NCBI GenBank assembly: GCA_003254885.1
Contig: QANT01001107.1
Span: 1 to 27,048, forward strand
From: Purshia tridentata
Lineage: Eukaryota; Streptophyta; Magnoliopsida; Rosales; Rosaceae
Direction: 5' to 3'
DNA length: 27,048 nt
Shown: piece by piece, positions 10,001 through 19,640 of the stretch
Layout of the letters: each line of letters starts with the position of its first letter
Numbering within the stretch: position 1 is the stretch's first letter
Position numbers and translations under genes: made by a program
The notes under the pieces: generated by a model
Seen by the model: the letters and a program-made list of their open reading frames with translations, nothing else
Databases searched by the model: none
Told to the model about the DNA's origin: nothing

Positions 10001-13000
10001 ATTGGGAAAACAAATCAAAGTGGTAAGGTCTGATAGGGGAGGTGAATTCTATGGAAAATACAGTGAGGCTGGACAGCATATGGGGCCTTTTGCCACATAT
10101 TTGCAACAACATGGAATTAAGGCTCAATACACCACCCCTGGCACTCCACAACAGAATGGAGTGACAGAAAGGAGAAATCGAACCTTAATAAATATGGTTA
10201 GGTCCATGATGTGCAATACAGGTCTGCTAAAATTTCTATGGGGAGAAGCTTTAAAAACTGCCAATTATGTGACAAACCGTGCACCTAATAAAGCTATAGA
10301 TAAGACTCCATATGAACTATGGACTAGGAGGAAGCCTATATTGTCACACTTGTATATTTGGGGCTGCAAGGCAGAAGCTAGGCTTTACAATCCACAGATA
10401 AAAGAAACTGGAACCTAAAACCACAAGTGGATATTTCATAGGATATTCAGAAAAATCCAAGGGTTTCAAGTTCTATTACCCATCTCTACACAGCAGAATT
10501 GTGGAGACAAGCATAGCCAAGTTCATGGAGGATTCACACTCATTGAATGACAGTAACATGGAAGATTTCAGTTTAGAGGAAATCAGTGATGATCAATCTC
10601 ACCAAAATGACTACATGGAACTAACTTTCCAAATTCCAGTGGAGTTTCCAGAAAATGAACAACACTTACAAGCACCACTCGATGCAGCACTTCAAGAAGC
10701 TCAAATTCAGAACAATGGAGAAGTGAACATGCAACAACAAGCAAACTTGAACCTGCAAATACAATAAACACCTAGGAGACATTCGACAAGACAGAGAAGA
10801 CCTGCTTTGTCTAGTGACTATGTATTATATATGCAGGAAGTGGATTTTGGCATAGGGGAGGAGTCTGATCCAAAGAGTTACACAAAAGCAATAAGCAGTG
10901 ACAAGGCAAATGAATGGTACATAGCTATGCAACAAGAAATTGATTCTATGTATAAAAATCAAGTTTGGGAAATCACTGAGCTACCTCAGGGTTGTAAGAA
11001 AATTGGGTCCAAATGGATTTTCAAGACGAAAATGAATCATGATGGCAGTGTGGAGAGACATAAGGCTAGACTTGTAGAAAAAGGATTTACACAAAGAGAG
11101 GGGATAGATTACACTGAGACATTTTCTCCAGTTTCCAGCAAAGAAGCTTTTAGAATCATCATGGCATTAGTGGCACATTTTGACATGGAACTCCATCAAA
11201 TGGATGCCAAAACAGCTTTTCTAAAGGGTGAATTGGAAGAGGATATTTATATGATACAACCTGAGGGCTTCATAAAGAAAGTAGATGAACATTTGGCTTG
11301 TAAGTTAAGAAAATCCATTTATGGATTAAAACAAGCATCAAGACAATGGTACATCAAATTTGATTCAGTCACATGTTCCTATGGATTCATTGAAAACCCC
11401 TCAGATGAATGCATATACATTAAAAGGAGTGGGAGAAATTTTATTCTTTTAGTGTTATATGTAGATGACATTCTACTTGCAAGTACAAACATGGAACTGC
11501 TGCTGGAAACTAAGAAATTCTTAGCATACAATTTTGACATGAAAGACCTTGGGGAAGAATCATATGTATTGGGAATTCAAATTAAAAGAGATAGGAAAAA
11601 TTGTTTGCTGGGACTTTCACAAGAAGCATACATTTCGAGAATCCTAAAGAAATTTAATATGTTGGATTGCAAATCAGGTGAGTCACCTATGTCCAATGGG
11701 GATAAGTTCAACAAAGGACAGTGTCCTTCAAATGAGCAAGAAAGGAGCTACATGAGTGATAAACCTTATGCATCGCTTGTGGGATCTGTGATGTATGCAC
11801 AAACTTGCTCAAGGCCTGACCTTGCTTTTGCAGTAGGTATGCTAGGTAGATATCAAATTGATCCAGGGCAGGCTCATTGGATTGCAGGTAAAAAGGTCCT
11901 TAGATACCTCAAAAGAACCAAAGACTTCATGCTAGTGTTTAAAAGAATGGAAAGTTTGGAACTAATTGGGTACTCGAATTCTGATTTTGCTGGCTGTGAG
12001 GATAGTTTGAAATCCACTTCAGGATTTATTTTCATGTTTGGTGGAGCTGCAGTATCATGGAAGAGTGTAAAACAAACCTTAGTCACCACATCAACAATGC
12101 AAGCTGAATATGTGGCTGTGTATGAAGCTGCAATTCAAGCTATTTGGTTAAAGAACTTCATGTTGGATACAGGGGTAATTGAGGCAGCATCTAAACCAGT
12201 CAAGATCATGTGTGACAAAAGTGGAGCAATTTGTTTCTCTAAGGAGAACAAAAGGACATCAAAGTCAAAACACATAGGGACGAAATTTCTGATGGTCAGA
12301 GAGAATGTAAGGAATGGAGTTTTAAAAGTGGAATATGTGAGTACTAAGGACCAACTTGCTGATCCATTCACTAAAGCTTTGCCAGTGGGAGTCTTCAAAC
12401 AGCATGTTAAATAAATGGGGGTGCTCGAGGGCTTTGAAGCAGTAGATCAGTGGGAGTTGTAATTTTTCATTTTATGTCTTCTTTTAAGTGTCATTAAATA
12501 ATGCAGATTCAAATTTAGAAATTGGATCATCAAGCTTGAGTAGTAATGTGAGGGAACTGAACTAAACCTGTCATGACTACATTCTTAGTTCAAAGTTCTC
12601 ATAATTTTTTTAGTAATTACAAGATCATTTTCACATATATATATGTATACATTTTTTAGTTAATTCTGTTCGAACCTTCATAATACATGCATTATTGGTT
12701 AACACCAATATTTTCAGCAGGACCAAAAATATCTGAATTCAGTGCATCAGACATCAGTAGGATTTTAATATCTTGTTATGATCGAGTGAGCTGCAAATCT
12801 GGATGTTAATGGTTATAGGACAATGAAATCACATTAGGTTTCAATTTTCTTATAGCCTAATATCTAGAACTGCAGTTTGACTAGATTCATCAAATATAAA
12901 GTTTATAAGGATCCAGCGCAAATACAGATTGCTGTATGCACTGATGTGGCATAAGTATGAACTGTGGTCAGTCCAAGTGGGAGATTGTAAGAATCAGTTG

Positions 13001-16000
13001 GACTAAACCAAGTTCTACTAGGAATCATGCTAACTCAGTAGCTTATAGAACAAGCAATAGGATTCCTTACTGAAACATAACACAATCCTTTTGGCGTTAG
13101 GATTAATCAGAGGGTGACTAATACCTGGTTTCTACAAGTTATTAATCAAGTCAAATCCATATTAGAGTTAGATTAGAATTGGATCACTGATGCCTTAATG
13201 GGAGGCATCAGAAATCTGCTATCTATATAAATACAAAGGCATAGGTCCCTGGCTGATTGATCAACCTAAGCAACTAAGTTCTCTGCCCCATTGGAAGAGC
13301 TGCTATATAGGATCGTGCTGGCCAGAAGACTTGTGTAACTTCACAGACACTATAGGCTGCTGATATGGCATCAAATGGTTAGTCTTGTTGTGCTGTTGAT
13401 ATGTTGAATTCTTGTTGATTGCAGGAGCAAATAATATTAAGTTTTGGTCTGGTGTGTCTTCTTTAGAGTAAACTTACACTAAGTTGCTAAAGAACAATTC
13501 TAAGAATAGGGAAGAAATGATGCTTACAGTGTTCCCACGACCTTCTCAGTATTTGCTAGATTCTGTGTCCCTTGAACGATACGAGCCAATCCAAAATCTG
13601 AAATTTTTGGGTTCATGTTCTCATCCAAGAGAATATTACTGACCTTCAAATCTCTATGTATCACCTTCAAGCAGGAATCATGATGGAGATAAAGAAGCCC
13701 TCTAGCAACACCTTGAATAATATTGAAGCGTCTTGCCCAATCAAGCTCTGCTCTTCTCGTTGAATCTAATCAATGCACCCATACATTCAAGATGTAACCA
13801 ATAATGTCATATATCACATTCATTGTACAATGAAAACATAGACCACCACTAGATTTCGAGCCTTTATATGCTAGAAAATACTGACACAGTTGTATGGACA
13901 ATAGGGAAATAGCAGTGTAAGTGGAACTGATATCCAGGTCTAGTTTAATATTATTCTAAGACTTTATAAAGAACTGTACTCGCAGATTGTAATAGTTATG
14001 AGCATTAAATCTGCAGAGCTGTCTTGCTTGATTAATTCTTGTGTATAAATAATAATCCATAGTGTTTTGTGCATCATTTGAAAATTCAGTTGATGTTTGA
14101 ATTCTTACATAGCTTTATGTAGGAATGAGAATTCTTTCAGCAAAATTACAAAAAGATCAGAGCTTAATTTCCAATTATATATATTGAAACAAGATAGGCA
14201 AAAATGAGAAATTGCAGCAAATAAGAAGCACCAGTAAACTAACCGAATAGAAGAGTATTCAAGCTTTTGTTTGGCATGAACTCATAAATCAGTAACTTCT
14301 CATCCTCCTTAACGCAGCAACCCATGATCTTAACAAGATTTTTATGTTGGAGCTTGTAGATCAGCATCATCTCATTCTTGAACTCTTCTATGCCTTGTGA
14401 TGAGCTACTAGACAGTCTTTTTACTGCTATTTCCTTCCCTTCTTGTAGCTTACCCTACACGAGGTCCACAAATTAATCATTGCATACATATGTGAACTAG
14501 TAGTCTGAGATTGTAATGCTATGTTTTCCTTCAGAAAGCAAAAAAAAAAAAAAAAAAAAAAATCACCCTATAAACTGGGCCAAATCCACCTTCCCCGAGT
14601 TTGTTTGTGATGCTGAAGTTGTTTGTAGCAATTAATATGCTATCAAAATTATAGATGAATAGCTCGGATGGATCATTCTTTCTTATATATTCTTGAAGAC
14701 TGTCTCTTGAAGTCCCAATCGTATCAGTCAATCCAAAGTCTTTTCTTGATACTTTGATGTTTCCTGATTTTGCAAATACACAATCAAATTCCGAGTCAGT
14801 GACAAATAAAAAAGAAATCAGATCAGTCAGTTCATCTACTTCACCACAGAAACCCTATCAAGTTTTGGGATATCAACCAGTAAATAAGCTCAAAGTTATG
14901 CATGGAAGTTATACGGATTTGATTAATACTATTCTCTTACCCCTTTTCTTAGCTCGCAACCTGTGCAAACCGAACACTATGGCACCCAAGATACTGAGAA
15001 AACTAATAACTGTGAGGCTGACAATTAACTTTATTGGCTTTCCTTCACCTGAAAAAATGAACTTGTAATACATAAAGAAGTACGAGACAGAAAGGAAAAT
15101 ATGGTGCTAATCTTAGAGTTGTGCAAACGATATCTCCAATTACCTAATTCTGCTTTTGTTAGGCGAATAAAAAGATCTACTCCGGCAGAGGAAAACTCCT
15201 GTATATCAATAAGGTCTTTGGACCATACCAAACACCCTATATTGTTAACATATGCATAAGCCAGGCAAGAACAATTATTAAGGCACTGTATCTTGCACTC
15301 TGCAGCATCCAACATCGGAATCAATTCATAAAAATCTGGTAGTTTTGACCTTTCCATCTTCCAAAACGCATCATCTCTCTCACAAGACAATTTGGGTTGC
15401 CTCACACACCCTCTCCAATATTGCTCACCTAACTTGGGTACATACCCTTTCAAACACCTGCAGATTGGAGACTCAGAAGCTTTGCAAACCCCAAAAGGAC
15501 CACATGCTCCATAAATGTCACATGGATTCGTTGGTGTCTCCCAGTCAAGATACCAGCTCTCCGCATTTTTCGAAACCATCAACTTTAGTACTCCTTCTGA
15601 AGAAAGTTCTAAATATGCCACAGTTTTGTCAAAAAATCTATAAGAAAAATACTTTGTTCCCTGGTCCACATCTTCAATTAGAGTAAACCCACTTTGATAT
15701 TGATCATTCATTTGCGGTATTCCTGTGAACTTTGATTTATCCCACGGTCCACTTCTCCAGTAGGGAGTTGATCCATTAACCCAAATAAAAATTTGTGATG
15801 GCGTTTGTGGTGCCAGTCCAACCAAGAACACCCCAGTTGATGGATCATTCTCACTTTTCCAGGCTCTCAAGAAATTGCTCTTTCTAGTTTTACTGTCAAT
15901 TCCCAGCACCATACTTGGTAAAATTGTGTCACTCGGATGATCAAAGCTCTTCCATAATTCACCTCCTGTACCATCTTTGACAACAAGGCTTCCATTGTCT

Positions 16001-16389
16001 GAAAGAGCTGCATATGAATTATTAGATGAGACAGAAATATTGGCTGACCAGACAGAACTCTGCATCCCATCTACAAGCTCCAAAGTCCCATTGCTGCTAA
16101 CTGTCAAAGTAGCCAAAGTGTCTAAAACTGCAAAAGGCTTATCTCTGTTGGCCACCCATACATATTTGCGGGGTAATATATTCTTGTGCCATATCCCCAC
16201 ATATTTATTAGCTGAATCATTAGGACTGAAGAAACCCAATTCGAAAATGTGGCCAGGGGAGACAAGGGTTTGTCCCTGAGCCAATGGTTGGGAAGGAGTT
16301 ATGTCATAAACTTCAGCACAATAATACTGTGACAGAAGCAAGATGTAGAATAGGAAGAACATGTAGGCTTTTCTAATACCCATTTTCAT
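6471..16389 (-). CDS. G-type lectin S-receptor-like Ser/Thr kinase, 7 exons
   Basis: Exons, read on the minus strand, are 16389-15144, 15048-14941, 14763-14567, 14454-14244, 13765-13528, 7040-6890 and 6770-6471. All introns are GT..AG, the codon phases join correctly at every boundary, and the sum is 2451 nt: 816 residues plus TAA. This matches the usual 800-850 residues and the classic seven-exon layout of S-domain receptor kinases. The order is signal peptide, B-lectin, S-locus glycoprotein region, EGF-like cysteines, PAN, one membrane span and a kinase. The product should sit in the plasma membrane and signal through cytosolic phosphorylation; its ligand is unknown. Intron 5 (13527-7041) is 6487 nt because a Copia element lies in it antisense to the gene. 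Without the element and one target duplication it would be 115 nt, like introns 1, 3 and 6. Exact orthology and expression are not visible. Confidence 0.88.
7112..7604 (+). repeat. Copia-1 5' LTR
   Basis: 493 bp, TG...CA, with short inverted termini TGTAAG/CTTACA. A TATA-like TATATAAATA lies at 7350-7359 and would place transcription start some 25-35 bp further on. Compared with the 3' LTR I find two substitutions (near 7153 and 7222) and no indels. Confidence 0.95.
7607..7619 (+). promoter_or_regulatory. Copia-1 primer binding site (initiator tRNA-Met type)
   Basis: TGGTATCAGAGCC starts two bases after the 5' LTR. It is the standard plant retrotransposon match to the 3' end of initiator tRNA-Met. 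Confidence 0.93.
8245..8280 (+). promoter_or_regulatory. Leader hairpin upstream of Copia-1 gag
   Basis: CACTTCATGA (8245-8254) and TCATGAAGTG (8271-8280) are perfect 10-bp inverted arms around a 16-nt loop, about 80 nt before the gag ATG. A packaging or dimerisation role is inference only. Confidence 0.45.
8363..9200 (+). pseudogene. Copia-1 gag (UBN2-type), broken
   Basis: The ATG at 8363 opens a capsid-like region of the copia gag type ([16 protein letters not shown]). A frameshift at about 8730-8745 breaks it: the frame then ends at 8764 while the homologous sequence continues in another frame. A stop, TAA, interrupts that continuation at 8898-8900. Beyond it the zinc knuckle [14 protein letters not shown] (9114-9155) is intact with the C-x2-C-x4-H-x4-C pattern, preceded by a Lys/Gln-rich basic stretch. 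The product would normally package element RNA; this copy cannot make a full-length Gag. Confidence 0.88.
9201..12414 (+). pseudogene. Copia-1 pol: protease, integrase, RT, RNase H, broken
   Basis: The protease active site WIDSGS is at 9249. The integrase N-terminal zinc finger is eroded: the second His position reads Asn (HKRLANIS) and the first Cys of the pair reads Ser (DSVEC). The catalytic Asp, Asp and Glu remain ([27 protein letters not shown]). TAA at 9999-10001 splits the core. A frameshift near 10416 and TAA at 10765-10767 break the linker region. From 10807 to 12414 the reverse transcriptase and RNase H form one open frame with YVDD at about 11458-11469, [19 protein letters not shown] and the RNase H signature with its C-terminal SKHIGTKF. 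This second half looks well preserved. Confidence 0.92.
12418..12973 (+). other. Copia-1 3' untranslated region
   Basis: About 555 bp between the end of RNase H and the polypurine tract. It is AT-rich with no open frame, and no extra gene (for example an envelope-like frame) is present. Confidence 0.8.
12974..12985 (+). promoter_or_regulatory. Copia-1 polypurine tract
   Basis: CAAGTGGGAGAT directly abuts the 3' LTR. This is the usual plant copia plus-strand primer sequence. Confidence 0.9.
12986..13478 (+). repeat. Copia-1 3' LTR
   Basis: 493 bp, matching the 5' LTR at 491 positions by eye. The TATA-like box is at 13224-13233. CTAAG follows as the right-hand target copy. Confidence 0.95.
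13528..15048 (-). CDS. Receptor kinase exons 2-5: membrane span and kinase N-lobe to activation loop
   Basis: Exon 2 (15048-14941) encodes a membrane span of about 22 hydrophobic residues followed by the stop-transfer run RLRAKKR. Exon 3 (14763-14567) carries the juxtamembrane region and the glycine loop GEGGFG (about residues 508-513). Exon 4 (14454-14244) has the ATP-binding Lys in IAVKRL (about 529) and the helix-C Glu (about 545). Exon 5 (13765-13528) has the catalytic loop HRDLKVSN (Asp about 626) and DFG (Asp about 644), and ends in VVGT plus two bases of the next codon. All catalytic residues are present, so this is an RD-type active kinase by sequence. Intron 3 begins close to a poly-T tract of about 22 bases (minus strand), an unusual donor neighbourhood. 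The exon 5 acceptor has a weak pyrimidine tract but is the only one that keeps the frame. Confidence 0.85.
14541..14562. repeat. Poly-A/T tract in kinase intron 3
   Basis: A run of about 22 A on the plus strand (T on the transcribed sense) immediately follows the intron 3 donor. It is prone to length variation and might affect splicing. Confidence 0.85.
15144..16389 (-). CDS. Receptor kinase exon 1: extracellular region
   Basis: Two in-frame ATGs (16389 and 16383) open a hydrophobic signal peptide of about 24 residues ([10 protein letters not shown]) ending near YYCAEVYD. A mannose-binding B-lectin domain follows, with [15 protein letters not shown] and [10 protein letters not shown] visible at about residues 50-85. 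Then comes the S-locus glycoprotein part ([18 protein letters not shown]). A cysteine-rich EGF-like stretch follows ([13 protein letters not shown]...CRCLKGYVP), and finally a PAN domain with [16 protein letters not shown]. The exon ends in AGCAGAATTAG before GTAATT, phase 1, so the Gly codon is split with exon 2. Reading straight through the donor soon gives unrelated residues, which confirms the boundary. Confidence 0.88.
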
Positions 16390-16988
16390 CCCAATACTGG
16401 TTTGGGATAAAATTTAGATGCAAACTCTGTCCATAACAAATGCGTTGACACATTGAAGCTTGTTTATTTTTTAAATGAACATGTGGTCTCTAATTGTCAT
16501 CCAAAACTACTTAAACAATACTGACAAATTAGATACTGACTTGGTCTTCAAGCATAGTAAGACATATAAGAAACTTCTGTCATGAAGAAAATTCTGCCAA
16601 TGCTTTTAAAGTCATGCGCAGACACCTTTGAAAGCTAATAGTCTTGGGCTCCTTCTGGAGATCATTTAGCACTTGAAAGTCTTTACTGAGAGCGTAGTCC
16701 AACAGAGAAATCACTAAAGAAAAAAAGAATTGGAAAATATAATACATTGGTGGGAGCACTGGATAGTTTTATGAACCTCAAATTCACACCCAATATATGA
16801 AGTCAATATTCAATACAAAAAAAAAAAAAAATACAAAAAGTCAATATGTGTTGGCCTTTAACTACCGAGTACCAACCATATTGAGGAATTGAAGATAGAG
16901 GGCTTAGTTCAGAATTTCATACATTGATAGTAGAGTTTCAAATATTACACAAACAAAATATTGTTTATTGTATCAAAATCTAACTTCA
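16390..16988 (-). promoter_or_regulatory. Upstream region of the receptor kinase
   Basis: Six hundred bases between the kinase start codon and the second Copia element must hold the 5' UTR and core promoter, unless these extend into the element. The sequence is AT-rich and I could not fix a TATA box or a conserved motif. An A-run at about 16818-16831 is present. No coding segment was recognised. Confidence 0.45.
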
Positions 16989-17164
16989 TGTTGTAAATAT
17001 CTTTATTAGTGTGGCTATTCCTGTAATTAGTTGTAGGGGTATACTTGTAATTTATTAAAGTGAGTAAACCCTACCTCTGTATAAGTATATATATTCCTGA
17101 ATGAATAAAAGAACCTGATGATTCTCTCTGCCTCCACAAACCCTAGTCATATATTTTTACAACA
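16989..17164 (+). repeat. Copia-2 5' LTR
   Basis: 176 bp, TG...CA. It contains GTATAAGTATATATA as a likely TATA region and AATAAA at 17104-17109 as a likely polyadenylation signal. Confidence 0.93.
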
Positions 17165-17165
17165 C

Positions 17166-17180
17166 GTTATCAGCACGACA
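17166..17180 (+). promoter_or_regulatory. Copia-2 non-canonical primer site
   Basis: The LTR is followed at once by CGTTATCAGCACGAC, not by the initiator tRNA-Met 3'-end complement. The reverse complement GTCGTGCTGATAACG resembles the anticodon arm of a tRNA-Ile, which suggests priming from an internal tRNA site or tRNA fragment. That reading is inference. Confidence 0.5.
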
Positions 17181-17439
17181 AGCTCTGAGATTGTGGATCG
17201 CCAAACAAAAGAGGATTATCATTCAATTTGTTCTTCAACCAAGTAGGTTTTCTAGAACAATTTTTTTGTATTCATGCTTGTTAAACTTTGATAGTATGTA
17301 AAAATCTCCATGAAGTATGAACCCTAAATCTATGTGATTGATTTAATTGAGATTATATATTTTTGTTCATGTTTTTGGATTGAATAATTAAAAAAGGTGG
17401 AAAATTAGGGAAAATTAATTTTCTAATGATCGGAAATCA

Positions 17440-18150
17440 TCTTCAACCAGCAGTCGCCGGCTACCACCCCAGACAGCCAGCAGCCGCCGGCAACCAACAG
17501 AGGCGGCCTGCAGCCGCCGGTAGCCGTCAGTCAAGGCAGGCCTAAGCCCAACCTTGTTGCCCCTGCAACAAGCCGTGTGGGCCAAATAGGCCATGCAGCC
17601 CAGCAGGCCGCATGGGCCCAACAAGCCCAAATTGGGTGCACCAGCCTAGGAGGTCTCGTGGACCCAATAAGACTACAGCCCAGGGGAGCCCAGCGGAGGC
17701 CCGCAGCCACCAGGCCGTGTGGGCCCAGCCGGCAGCCAGCCAGGCAAGGCCCAGACCCAGGCGCATGGGCTCAAGGCAAGGCCCAAGCTGATAATCTTAG
17801 ACCTAAGCTAGGCCCGCAGCCCAGGTTCGACTCCAAGGCCAGGCCTGCCAGCCCAGAGAGAAGGCCCAGACTAGGCCCGCAGCCCAGGCCCAGGCCGGCA
17901 GGCATAGGCCAGCCCGCAGCCAGCTAAGCCAGGCCTACAGAGCAAGCCATACTTAGGCCCAACCAGGCCTAGGCCACTGCAAGCCGCAGACCCATGCCAC
18001 GTGACCAGCCCAACAGCGCTTCAGCGCCCAGCTGTGGGCCCACGTCGGCGACACAAGCCACGTCAGCGCCCAGAAGGGCGTCCACATCAGCACGCCACGT
18101 CCGCGACCAGCTGTGTGTCCACGTCGGCACACCTACGTGGCAGCCTTCCA
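17440..18150 (+). other. GC-rich low-complexity segment in the Copia-2 leader
   Basis: About 700 bp of strongly GC-rich sequence (44 of 60 bases in 17461-17520) sits inside an AT-rich element. Three copies of CAG(C/T)CGCCGG occur at 17447-17521. Dozens of GGCCCA/AGGCCC/CAGCCC units occur at 17540-17990, and CCACGTC-type units at 17995-18140. Frames open on both strands here, but their Pro/Ala/Gln/Gly-rich translations follow from base composition and show no domain. It separates the LTR from the gag start by over 1 kb. Confidence 0.75.
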
Positions 18151-18198
18151 TTCTCTTTCTGAAACTCTGAAAAAAGAGAGTTTAATTCATGCACTATC

Positions 18199-18258
18199 TG
18201 GGGTTCAAACCAGAGACCAACCTGCACACATGCATGTGCCTTACCACTGCACTAATGT
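18199..18258 (-). other. tRNA-like A-box/B-box relic
   Basis: On the minus strand TAGTGCAGTGGTAAGGC (about 18254-18238) resembles a tRNA A box. GGTTTGAACCC (18211-18201) resembles a B box, with about 32 nt between. No acceptor stem or anticodon arm could be folded, so this is a tRNA-related or SINE-like remnant, not a working tRNA gene. Confidence 0.35.
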
Positions 18259-18645
18259 GCTCTGTTTGATAATACTCATTTCTTTTAATATTTATACTCT
18301 GAATGGCAGAATCATTTATATGACCAATCTTGTGATATTTTCAATTCTATTTGAATTATATAAATATTTTACTTGTTTAAATTTCCGCATTAGAATATAT
18401 GTGTAGGAATTGCAGTTAATTAACGAACCAGTAGTTCATACATAATATCGAACCCGTAGTTTCGATAATGCCATATAAGGAACTTGAAGTTTCCTTCATA
18501 AATTCCATACATGATAAAACCAGTAGATTTTACATGTCTAATCTAAATTCATTTTACCATGTTATAGAACTTGAAGTTCTTATTAGTTGCTTATGGATGT
18601 TATTGCCCAAAGCAATAAATATTATTATTTGTTCTTTTCTTGAGA

Positions 18646-19640
18646 ATGTTAAATCTCAATAAGCTTGATTTTGTCGCTTTGGAAGTTTCTAGAAGAAACT
18701 ATTTAAAGTGGACTCAAGATGTAAAGCTTCATTTGAGTACCTCACTGAAGAGGATCCACGAGCTCTTTGGTCGCTCTGGAAGAGCGGTTTAACTACCTAA
18801 GGACCATTTTCATGCCCGAAGCAAAACATGACTGACATACCATCCATTTCCAGGATTTCAAATCCGTAAATGAGTATAATTCGGAGATTTGCCTGATTTG
18901 GTCACTCCTAAAATTTTGTGGGAAGGAGCTCACCAAAGCTAACCTATTGGAGAAGATTTTCTTTATCTTCCCTATCTCCTATTTGGTCCAGAAGCAATAA
19001 TACAGGAAGAGGCATTTTACCAAGTTCTCGAAATTGATCACTACTTTATTGCTCGCCGAAAAGAACAACAACTGATTATTAAACAATGATCAAGCTTGAC
19101 CAGCCGGTACCAAAGTAAAACCATTGCCTGAAGCAAACGATGTTGCTCATTGCGATTCAACCCGCGAAACGGGAAACCGGAATCATAAAAAAGGCTCAAT
19201 ATCTGATCGCCCGAGAAATGGAAGGAAAGGTTCTCAGAAGAACACTTCATATGATTAAGGTCAACGTGGCCAAGGCTTAAGTAGCCAAGGCCCACATAAC
19301 CCCAGTTCCCATGGCCAAAGTCCACGTAATGGGAATCACGGTTACTCGACCTTAAGAACTCAAAATGAGAGGAACACTAGTCAGGCCTGTTTCCCCTAGA
19401 ATCATAATCAAATTGATCTATGTCACCATTGTGGAGGAACTGATCATTGGTCTCGCACCTGTCATGCATTAGCGCAAGCTATAAAGGAGTATTACACCAG
19501 TCGCGGACCTCGTTAAACCAACTTCGTCGAAGGATCATTTTCTATGAATACCACACTAGAGATCACTGATTTCCAGACTGCTTCTGGACGAGGACTAAAA
19601 AAACTCGAAAACATGGTTATGATAGGCGCTTGTGCCATAT
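18646..19640 (+). pseudogene. Copia-2 gag, degenerate
   Basis: ATG at 18646 begins a copia gag N-terminus (LDFVALEVSRRNYLKW). The frame breaks within about 45 residues, and the following sequence is interrupted by many stops and shifts. The basic Gln/Asn/Gly-rich tail and the zinc knuckle CHHCGGTDHWSRTC (19421-19462, C-x2-C-x4-H-x4-C) are still readable. The middle part appears shortened compared with usual gag proteins. Confidence 0.8.

Larger units (their letters stand above)
7112..13478 (+). mobile_element. Copia-1: full-length Ty1/copia LTR retrotransposon
   Basis: The element is 6367 bp with 493-bp LTRs beginning TGTAAG and ending CTTACA. A methionine-initiator tRNA primer site follows the 5' LTR and a polypurine tract precedes the 3' LTR. 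The domain order gag, protease, integrase, reverse transcriptase, RNase H defines Ty1/copia. It is flanked by CTAGG (7107-7111) and CTAAG (13479-13483), a 5-bp target duplication with one mismatch. It sits in intron 5 of the receptor kinase in opposite orientation. Despite almost identical LTRs the coding region carries several disabling lesions, so this copy is non-autonomous. Confidence 0.95.

Noticed and set aside
12418..12973. Envelope-like extra gene after Copia-1 RNase H
   Set aside because: No open frame of meaningful length exists there.
7112..13478. Splitting the kinase into two separate genes or pseudogenes because of Copia-1
   Set aside because: Donor and acceptor on either side of the element are intact and in matching phase 2, so a single gene with a long intron fits better.
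14754..16279. Plus-strand open frames opposite the kinase exons
   Set aside because: They are antisense shadows. The minus-strand exons carry recognisable lectin, PAN and kinase motifs with matching splice phases.
17415..17927. Long open frames on both strands in the GC-rich block
   Set aside because: They are Pro/Ala/Gln/Gly-rich translations of GGCCCA repeats, open because GC-rich sequence has few stops. They have no domain and lie in the retrotransposon leader.
18199..18258. Functional tRNA gene
   Set aside because: Only A- and B-box-like sequences are present; no acceptor or anticodon stems can be formed.
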